Of a DNA stretch of 41,837 nucleotides, positions 1 to 11,300 are shown in pieces (within the stretch, counting starts at the first letter, position 1; every line of letters begins with the position of its first letter). The translations under genes were made by a program, and so were the position numbers. This DNA comes from an uncultured Methanobrevibacter sp. Its GTDB lineage: Archaea; Methanobacteriota; Methanobacteria; Methanobacteriales; Methanobacteriaceae. The notes beneath the pieces are model-generated. The model searched no databases. It saw only the letters and a list, made by a program, of their open reading frames with translations, and had not been told where the DNA came from. The stretch lies in the NCBI RefSeq assembly GCF_946408925.1, contig NZ_CAMJUE010000012.1, positions 1-41,837 on the forward strand. The letters are read 5' to 3'.

Positions 1-3000
1 TTCCAACAGATATTACTTCACAGATAATTGTTAAGGTTTCAGTTGCACCGGAAGCAAGATTACCGATAACCCATGTATTTCCAACGAATTCACTGACAGT
101 TGCATTGCTGGATACAAGTCTGAGATAATTGGTGTCAAGATTTTCACCAACAAAAACACCTGTTGCATTTGAAGGACCTTTATTGGTTACATTAATGGTA
201 AATTTGACTTTATCACTTACATTGACTTTGGTAACATTGACCTCTTTTGTAATTACTATATCTACAAGTTTATAAGCAGTTAACCAAACTTCTGCCCAGT
301 TATCGCCCGGAGCAGTCTCATTTTCATAGCTTGTTACGTTAACATAATTTCTGAATGTGCCGTCAATAAGAACCTTACAGACTAGTGTCAGATTGACGGT
401 TTCATTGGCATTTAAATTACCAATATACCAGTACCCCCCGGTGAGGTTATAATAGCCTGCTTCTGTATAATTAGAGATAAGTTTGAAAATATTTTCATCA
501 AAGATTTCAGTTACATTGACTTTGGTAGCATTGCTTGGACCTTTGTTGTGAACAATGATTGTGAATAACACACTGTCGGTTGCATTTACATGTGATACAT
601 TAACTGTTTTTGTAATGTTTAAATCAACAACAGGTAATGCAGTGATATTGTCAATAGTATAATTATTATTGGAAGTATTGGTATCTGTTTCGTTTGAAGT
701 GACAACTACAAAGTTTGAGATTGTTCCATTGGATTTGACTGTAGCCCCTATGGTTAGAGACACACTGGCTTTAGCTTTTAAATCACCAATATACCAGATA
801 CCAGTAGTAACATTATAGCTTCCACCTCCCTCTGAAACATGACATGAAGTCATATTAAGAAGAGAACTTAATTTTTCAATTACAGTTACATTAGTGGCAT
901 CACAAGGACCTTCATTCACTACTCTGATTGTGAACTGTACGTAATCTCCCACATTAACAGTGCCGTTACCGTAATCAACCACTTTGGTAATGTTTAAATC
1001 AACAATAGGCAGTGATTTAACAGTAATGTTTACCTCATTGTTTGAGGTGTTAGTATCGTTTTGGTAAACTGTCACATTAGCGTAATTACTTAAATCACCT
1101 AAAGCAACAACCTGACAGACAATGGTCAGGGTTTCTGTTGCATTGTTTGCAAGATTTCCGATGTTCCAGGTAAATCCATCATATTCTGCAGCAGTTGTAG
1201 TTCTGTTGCTTATGATACGGAAGTATTGGGTCTTTAACGGTTCGGCCACAATGACGCTGGTAGCGTTGGAAGGACCTGCATTGTGAACTGTAATGTTGAA
1301 TTCGATAATATCATAAATGTGAACGGTTCCGTTTGTTGCATTGGACACTTTTGTAATTATAATATCAACAATCGGTTCTGTTGAAACATATACGATATCC
1401 CAGTTGTCATATGGGTATGTATCATTCTCATAGCTTGTTACTTCAACACGGTTAGGAATTATACCGTCTCTTAAAACTTCACAGACGATAGTCAGGTTCA
1501 CGGTTTCATTTACATTGAGATTTCCGATGTACCAGTAGCCGCCTGTATGATTATAATAGTTAGTATCAGTGTGATTTGAAATTATTCTGAAGTCACGATC
1601 ATTTATAATTTCAGTTACGTTGACTTCGGTTGCATTACAAAGACCTTTATTGGTAACTGTAATATTGAACTCTACCCTATCTCCAATAACTACAAGGGTC
1701 TGATTGACTGTCTTATCAATTATCAGATTGACTGTAGGTAATGCTGTGATATTGTCGATTGTATAATTATTGTTGGACATGTTTGTATCATTATCAGTAG
1801 TGTTTACACTGACAAAGTTGGATACATTGCCTGCTTTCATAACTGTAGCCACAACAATTAACTGTGCAAACTGACCTTTGGCCATGGTGCCTATATTCCA
1901 GATTCCGGAAGTTTCATTATAATCCCCAGTCGCAGTATACTTGGAGTAGAACTTAAGACCATCAGCTAAAACCTCAGTGACTGTAACGTTTCTGGCTTCA
2001 CATGGACCTTTATTTACAACATTGATTGTGAACTGGACATTTCCACCTACAAGAACGTAGCTGGTACCTCCCCAGACTGAGGCAAATTTTGTAATATCCA
2101 AATCAACCCAGTAGTAGGATGTGATATTGGTAATGTTTGCGTAGTTGTTGGTCATGTTGGTATCATTCTGATAGCTTGTTACATTGACGAAATTGGAGAA
2201 ATTGCCTGCAGCAATTACTTCCGCTGTTATATTTAAAACTTCAGTTGATCCGTTATTCAAATTGCCAACAAACCATGAAACACCATTATATTCTCCTTTA
2301 GTGGAGGAATATGAGACGAATCTGAGATAAGTTGTATTTAATATTTCATATACCATTACGCTTGTTGCATTGGATGGACCTCTGTTGTGGACTGTGATTG
2401 TGAATGTGATTTTGTCTGTAACGTTTACTGAGCCATTAAAGTCTGCCTGTTTGGTAATAATAATATCTACAATAGGAAGTGCCTTGAAAGTAACATCATC
2501 CCAATCGTCATATGGGTTTGTGTCGTTTTCATATCTTGTTACATTTACATAGTTGTAGACAAATCCGCCTTTTATGACTTCACATTCAATGGTGAGACTC
2601 ACTCTTGTTTTATTTGTAAGGTTTCCAATGTACCAGTAACCTCCTGTGGCATTGAAATAACCTGCATTGGTTACAGCAGATATTAAACGAAGGTAGTCTT
2701 TGTCTAGAACTTCACTTACATTTACCTGAGTAGCGTTACTTGGACCGTCATTGTAGACTGTAATTGTGTATTTTACCTTATCGGTTACATTTACAACTGT
2801 TTCATTGACTTCTTTGGTAATTATAAGGTTTACAATAGGAATTGCAGTGATATTGTCTATTGTATAATTGTTGTTTGACATATTGGTATCGTTTTCAGTT
2901 GAGTTTACAGATACAAAGTTTGAAATTGTACCATTTGATATGACTTCACATATAAGGATTAACTCAGCAAAGTGTCCTTTAGCCAAATTGCCAATATACC

Positions 3001-5370
3001 AGATTCCGGTAGTAGCATTATAAATCGCACTAGGAGGATATGCCAATCTAAGAAGTGGACTTAATTTTTCAACAACAGTAACATTTGTAGCATCACACAG
3101 ACCTTTATTTACTACAGTGATAATGAATTGGACAGTTCCACCTACCTCAACATAGCTGGTACCTCCCCAGATTGTAGCGGTTTTGGTAATCTCCAAATCA
3201 ACTACCGGAATAATAGTAATATTATCAATTGTATCATTGTTGTTTGAGGTATTGGTATCGTTTTCATAACTGAATACTTCAACAAAGTTGGTGAAATTGC
3301 CTAACTCAACTGCTTCACAGACAATAGTTAATATTGCAGTTGATCCGTTGTTCAGTTTGCCGATAGTCCATGTATTTCCTGAATAGTTTCCGACTGTTGC
3401 ATTGGCTGAGATTAGTTTTAGATGAGTTGTGTCTAAAGTTTCATCTACATATACACCGGTTGCATTACTTGGACCTTTGTTGTGAACGGTTATTGTAAAT
3501 TTAATTTTATCGCCAAAATTAACGACAGTTGAATTGACATCAATTGTTTTAATGATGTCTACATCAACGATAGGTAAAGCTGCAAACACAATACCAACCC
3601 AGTTGTTGGTTGTGTTGGTATCATTTTCATATGATGTCACATTTACCTCATTGATTACGGTACCGTTTCCTATGATTTTACACACAAGTGTCAGATTCAC
3701 TGTCTCATTGCTTTTTACCTCACCAATATACCATACACCAGAGGTTATATTGTAATAGCCAGGACCGGTTGCATTGAGCAGTTTAAGGTATGGACTTAGT
3801 TTTTCTGTGAACCATACGTTTGTGGCATTTGACGGACCTGCATTGTGAAGAGTTATTGTAAACTTGATAATATCTGAAACATTTGCATATGAAGTTATAT
3901 TTACAGTTTTATTGATACTTAAATCAACAATAGGTAAAGCAGTAATGTTTGTAATGTTATATATATTATTTGATGTATTTGTATCGTTTTCTGTGGAATT
4001 TACTGCAACAACGTTTGCTATTGTGCCGTTTGTCATAACTTTACATATTATTGTAAGCACAAATTCAGAGTATGCAGGCATATCACCGATTGTCCATATG
4101 CCTGTGGTCAGATTATATGTTCCTTTTGTCGCATTTATTCCATTTTCAGTGACTTTTAAAAGTTTGCTTAATTTTTCTGTTACGTTCACATTTGTAGCGT
4201 CGCAAGGACCGTTGTTGTGAACTGTAATTGTGAATTTGATTATATCTTCCACATTAACGACAGTTGAAACATTGACCTCTTTTCTGATTACAAGATCAAC
4301 TATCGGCAATGCGGTAATGTTAGTAATGTTATCATGATTGTTTGTGAGGTTTGTATCGTTGTCGATACTTGTAATGTTTACCTCATTTGTAATATTTCCA
4401 GCTGAGATTACCTCAGCAATGATTGTAAGGTTGTGATGCTCACCGGCATTAAGGTCATTTATAATCCATGTTGAACCGTCAAATCTTCCGATGGTTTCGT
4501 TATGGGAAATCATACGGATATGTTCATTTAATATTTCACTTACAAATACTCCGGTAGCGTTTGCAGGACCTGCATTGTAGATGTGAATTGTGAATTTGAT
4601 TTTATCAGTCACATTAACCGGTCTGGTAACGTTGACTTCTTTTATAATCTGCAGGTCAACGTAAGCTATTGCAAGGTTTGTTACATTGTCATAGTTATTG
4701 GTTAGATTGGTATCGTTTTCAAAGCATGTTACCCTAACCTCGTTGGTGATATTTCCTGAATAGACCACTCTTGCAACAATTGTCAGTGTAGCGTTGGTAC
4801 CATTATTTAATCTTCCTATATTCCATGTACCGTTTGCATATGTTCCAACGCTTGCATCTATTGAAATCGGTGAAAGGTGGTAATCTAAAACCTCACCGAC
4901 AACAACACCTGTAGCGTTACAAGGACCGTCGTTGTAAACTGTAATTGTATATTTTATTGTGTCTGTTACGTTAATAAGTTTACTTGCGTTGATTTCTTTA
5001 ACGATACGCACATCAACAATGTTTAGAGCTGTAAAGTTGTGTGCTGAGTCAATATCGTTGGTTAAGTTGGTATCATTACCAAGACCGGTTACCCAAACTG
5101 TGTTGGTAATCGGACCTTCATGAATCACCCGGGCTATGATTGTCAGTGTTACGGTTTCATTTACCGCCAAATCACCGATGTACCAGTAGCCGCCGGTGTA
5201 GTTGTATGAACCACGGGTTGCATTGCTTTTTATAAGTTTAAGATACGGACTCAGGATTTCTGTTACGTTAACGCCCCTACCATCACTCGGACCGTGGTTT
5301 GTAACGTTGATTGTGTATTTTATATAGTCTGTCACGTTTACATAATCTGCGGTTATGTTGACGTCCTTTG
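1..5370 (-). repeat. DUF11-type module array with three-module super-repeat
   Basis: At least 15 modules of about 121 residues, each carrying a WxIGNL-type core and a later NxGPSNAT-type motif. The WxIGNL cores lie near 5180, 4820, 4457, 4093, 3727, 3367, 2998, 2631, 2273, 1897, 1531, 1166, 792, 428 and 72. By local sequence (Y-rich 'WYIGNLN', 'GIWxIGDLKAK' and 'NTWxIGNL' flavours) they fall into three classes, C, B and A. In coding order they read C A A B C A B C A B C A B C A. Each class therefore recurs about every 1,095-1,107 bp. The array continues beyond the left edge. Confidence 0.8.
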
Positions 5371-8300
5371 TAATGTGTAAGTCGTCATACGGAAGCACTT
5401 CAAATACAACCCAGTCGGTATCTCCCGTATGATCATTATCCCCGTCAAATGAGGCAGTTACATTATATTTTCCGATAGGAATTCCTGAGATGTTTTCAAT
5501 TCTGTATGTTCCGTTTGTGACATTGATTATGAAAGTGGTATTTGTTGTGTCATTGAATCTTACTGTGACTGTTCCGTTTAAATCTCCCCAAGCTCCGTCT
5601 GTAAGGGAAATCAATAAGGTCTGATTTTGATTGTAATAAATAGGATTGTAAGCGTAAATTTTAACCAAACTTCTGTTTGATAGAGTGTCTCTTAGGTAAG
5701 TGTAATATCTGTCGGTTTCATGAGTGTATGCGAAGTAGTAGGTTTCATCCTCTTCAGGAGTGAAGTAGTATATTACTCTTCCGTCAGCGTCTGTAACTAA
5801 ATCCACCACTCTGATTCTTTCACCATCACCGTTAAACATTTCAACAGATACATTCTGCCATACTTCCCTGTCGCTTTTTCTAGGTTTTGAATTGGACACG
5901 TTTATTCCGTTTACTCCCCAGTAGGTTACATTTTTACATGCAACATTTATAGTGGATTCTTCAACCCAAATTGCATTCAATACATTGTCGAATCCGACAA
6001 ATACGGCACTTGTGTAGTTTCTTCCGGTTTCATCCACACCGACATGTTTTTCAATGAATTCCTTGGAGTTAGCCTGGTTGTCTAAAAGAGTTACATTTGT
6101 TAGTTCAAAGAAATTGGTGGTATACATTGCAGAACCCTGGAATGCTGTATTGTTAACCAAATCAGTGTTTCTGATATATGATGATACTCCACTTCTGTGA
6201 ATATAATAGATTGCACCACCCTTTTCTTCTGCGGTGTTGTTTTTCAAAGATGAAGATTCGTCAATTCTAAGATATACTTTATTTGTAAAAATTGCTCCTC
6301 CTCTTTTTGCACTGTTTAATATGAATGTTGTGTTGGTTAATAGGCATCCAGCTGCACCATACAATGCTCCACCATCAAGAGCTACATTACCTGTAAATGA
6401 AGTATTGTCAATATTTAAGGTTCTCAAAGTATATATTGCACCACCATAATCGGCAGTGTTTCTTTCAAATGAGGAATTAGTAAGATAACCTGACCCGCCG
6501 GACAACCAGTAAATAGCACCACCATATGATTTTCCACTATCTGTTGTGGCACGTGAACCTATTACTGTAACGTTATCCATATACATACCACTATAATAGA
6601 TTGCACCACCATGGACATCACCTTCAGAAGTTGAAGCCAATGCGTTAATAATATATACATTCTTTAAGTTATCGATAGTTTTTGAATAGATTGCACCACC
6701 ATCTGCAGAGCTGGAATCAGTAACATTTGTTTGTGAATACTCAATGGAAATATTTTCAACAGTAGGGGAATTTCCAGACCAGTAAATTGCACCACCTTCA
6801 CCGTTTGCAAGAGTGTTTGATATTGTTGCATTAATTAAAGTACCTAACTCACCTGCCCAATAGATTGCACCACCTTTACCATTCATCCTTACAGTAGCAG
6901 ACTGTGAATCATCAATGGTAACATTGGTTAAAACATTGTCAGCACCGGAAACGTGAATTGCACCACCATTAACCTGATTTGAACTGGCAGTATTTTTATT
7001 GTTTGAAGATGATGAAGCAATATTGATAAGATCAAAATTACAATTGGAACCAGATACGTAAATAGCTCCACCGTTTGCTGCAGTATTATAATCTGAATTA
7101 GATGAAGCGTTGAATATGGTAACATTGTACATATAACCATAATCCCCTGACCAAAAGATTGCACCACCATTACCACTGTTTGTTTTAACATTCTGAATAG
7201 TTACATTGATTAAAGATCCATAACGAGCAGTTCTGCTTTTCTCATCAGTTTTGTATTCAAATGCAATGGCTCCACCAAAAGTTTTATTGGCTGTGGAATT
7301 TATAATAGCACAATTTGAAATGGTAATATTTTCATCTTGAATATGAATTGCACCTCCCCCATCACCATATTTATCACCATGCTGATCACAATAGGAATTA
7401 TATATATAACAATGGTCAATTACAGAATCTCTAGCCGGACCCTCTTTCATCAATATAGACCCACCACTATAACCTGCCTTATTTCCATCGAAAGTGATAT
7501 TAAATATGTATGATTTAGCCATTTGGTTTGCAATAGCACCCCCATGTTTTGCAGCAGTGTTGTTATAGAATTGGGAGTTGATAAAAGTTAAATTTCGACT
7601 GTTTCCATTTTGGTCACCAGTATAAAGTGCTCCACCATCACTTGAAGCGTAATTGTTGATAAATAAACAGTTATCAATTGTACTGTCTATTGTCCTATAC
7701 CAGTTAAGAGCACCACCATGTTTGTTAAATGCTGAATTATTAATAAAGATACAATCCTTAATTAATCCCCCTGAAGCTATGGCACCTCCTTGTGTCCAGA
7801 AAATAGCTCCACCACCCTGTGGGCCGGTGCTTGTATTATTGACAAAGGTAGTTCCTATAATTGAATCGCTACCATGACCTCCCTCCCAGTTAATGGCTCC
7901 TCCATTAGCAGTTGCCTTATTGAAACTGAGGTAGGAGTACAATACTGATGCACGTTCTCCACCAATATCTACAGCACCTCCAGCACCGGAAGTTGCACGG
8001 TTGTATGATATATTACAGTTAGATATGTATGAATCATTTCCTGAAACCTTAATTGCACCTGCAGAAGTTGCAGTATTGTTATTTATATTACAATAAGTAA
8101 TTGTAGTATTAATACCATTGATGAATATTGCACCACCGGTTTTCGCACTAGAGTGAGTGAAATTGGAGTATGCTACTGTGGTTCCCATATCCGCAATATA
8201 AATTGCTCCACCCTCAGTTTTAGCACTGCAAGCATCAAATGAAGAAGTTAAAATATTGGTATTTTCACCATCCACATAAATGGCTCCACCTTTACAATCA

Positions 8301-11300
8301 GCAGAATTACTATAAGCTTTAACATTTTCAAAGTGAGACCCCCTTATTGTAGCATCATCCCCATGAATAAATATCGCTCCACCATTAACCTTTGATGAAC
8401 TGTTTGCAAATGTGGATGAGTCTATAATGGCCTGTTCACCTTGAATATAGATTATTCCTCCTTCATTAGCAGAACTTGCATTAAATTCAGACCCTTCAAT
8501 GATAGTTCTTTCACCCATAATATAGATGGCACCACCACGGGCGCTGCCCGCAACTACATTATTATTGAATTCGGAAGCGGAGATATGTGTATCCGGACCA
8601 TTAATATAAATGGCACCTCCTCCATCGTTTTGAGTATTGGCACCTATAGTACAGCCCTCAAAACTACTTTCAATAATATTTGTTCCTCCACCTGCAACAT
8701 AAATAGCACCACCATTATTACTTGCGAAACAATCGGTGACATTGGACTTTTTAATTACAGCACCCCAAGCTTCGAGATAAATGGCTCCTCCGTAAAGGGA
8801 CTGACTATCCTTAAATGTGGAATCCTCAATTCTTGCACCATTACCGAATACATAGATGTCACCACCCCTTCCCCTTTCAGCTTCACAGTTATCAAAGGCA
8901 GATTCTTTAATAAGAGTATTTGCACCGTTAATGTAAATAGCTCCACCGCAACTGTTGGAATTTAAAGCATCACAGGATGTGAAGTTGGATTTTTCAATGT
9001 TGGTGTCTGCACCTGAAATATAAATTGCACCACCCCAACCTCCATGGGTTTTATCGACTCCATTTGCATCACATTCAAGGAAGCTGCTTTGGGAAATATT
9101 GGTATTGGTACCTGCAATATAAATTGCCCCTCCATTTTCAACGGAGTCAAGGTCTGAGAAGTTGGATTTTAAAATTGTGGTGTGAGTACCGTTTACAAAG
9201 ATGGCTCCACCTTCATAAGAGTATTTTCCATTATATTTTCCACCATGTTCAAAATTAGAGCTGTCGATAATGGCATTTGCACCGTTTACATATATATCTC
9301 CACCATAATGGGAGTAACAGTCATAGAAGTTACATCCAAAGATATTTGCATTGTCCCCACCAACATCAATGGCTCCACCACGGGTGTAGTCATTAATGGT
9401 TTTACTTCTTGTGAAGTTTGAATAGGAGATTGTTGCATTGAAACCGTTTACAAATATTGCACCACCATAGAATTCTGTAGCAGTTGAATTGTCAAATGTA
9501 TTATTAGTAATTATGGCATCAGGACCCCATACTGCAATAGATCCACCATAACGAACTGATGTATCATATGCAAAGTCTGAGTTTGAAATGACTGCCCCTC
9601 TACCGTCAACATAGATTGCACCACCGGTACCACCATCAGCCTGAGTTGCACCTTTAGCATTATTGTACCTGAAGAGTGAATCGTCCACAACTGCATCATT
9701 ACCTGAGATGAATATTGCTCCACCGACAAGTGCCTGGGTATTGGTATAGTTACAGTCTAAAAGATGGGTATTGTTACCTATAATATATATTGCACCACCA
9801 CCATTTGTGGCCTTACAGTCATCAAATACTGTTTCTTTTATAATGATATCATTACCGGTAAGGAAAAGTGCTCCACCATCAATCTTTGATGAATCCCTAC
9901 TTGATGCAATAGTGACTGAAGATGTTTTGAAACTGGACTTGGACACAGTGACATTGTCACCTGTAAGACATATTGTTCCACCTCTTGAACTTGAAGTGCC
10001 TGAACTTATACCCTTATTGTTGGTACATGTAATATTATACATTATACCGTCACTGCCTTCCCAGTATATTGCACCACCATCATCTTCAGCAATGTTATTT
10101 GTAAATGTTGAATTGTAAAGATGACATAAATCACCTTCAACATATAGTGCCGCACCATCCTTTGCATTGGAATCATCAAAACTACAGTCAATAATATGGG
10201 TGTCATTACCTATAACATATAATGCCCCACCACCATTAATGGCACTGCAGTCACTGAAGGTGACTTCCCTCATAATTACATCATTACCGGTAGCAAAGAT
10301 TGCACCACCATCTACCTTGGATGAATCCTTACCATCATCCATATATGCAATACATGATGTGAAAGTGGATTTGACAATACTAATATTATTACCGGTAAGA
10401 CATATTGCACCACCACGGGTACTTGAAGTATCATTATTAGGTTTATCTATACTGATACCCTTACAGTTGATACAGGTAATATTATACATCAAACCATCAT
10501 TACCTTCCCAGTATAGTGCACCACCATCATCACCTGCTGTATTGTTTATGAATTTTACATTTTTCACAACAGCATTGCCGGTACGAATATAACCTGCACC
10601 TCCGTCTCCAATAGAATAACAATTTTGGAAGGTGGAATTTTCTATTGTAGAATAATTTTCAATATCATCCAGAAGTTCAATTGCACCTCCACCGGAAGCA
10701 CTTTCATGATCGAATACTGTTTGACTAATATGTGTCACACCGCCTACATAGAGTCCACCACCATATGTTGCATTGTCATATGAGAAGCTGGAGAGTGTGA
10801 CATTTAAAGTGGATGAGGTATCATATATTGCTCCACCATTACCTAAAGCGGAATTTTTGCTAAAAACTGAATTAATGATTGTTGAAGTAGAGGTTAGAGA
10901 ATCGCTGGCTATGAATATGGCACCACCGTTATTTGAAGCGAAGTTACTTTGGAAACTGCAGTCCCTGATTTCGACAGTGGAACCTGATTCAATATATATT
11001 GCCCCACCATCTGTTGCATTAGCATTTGTAAATGTGATATTTACCAGAATAACATGGGAATTATTTGTAATTCTTAATATTGCTGATTTATCAGAACCGC
11101 TTAATGTATATCCCTTACCATCAAGGGTAATGCTTTTAGAAATGTTGATTCCGCCGGTGCCTACTGTGGCATTGTCAGCATCAGAAAAAGTATAATCCGT
11201 ATTTAACTCAACAACTCCACCTTCGACTACGGAACTATTGTGGATTACTTTATCCAAATCGTCAAATGTATCTTGACTTTCTCCTAGGATTTCCTGTTGA

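Noticed and set aside
2370-11195. Many plus-strand and minus-strand ORFs of 60-190 residues in the giant adhesin region
   Set aside because: They are shadows of the repetitive low-complexity adhesin frame, with biased, repeat-derived composition and no ribosome sites.
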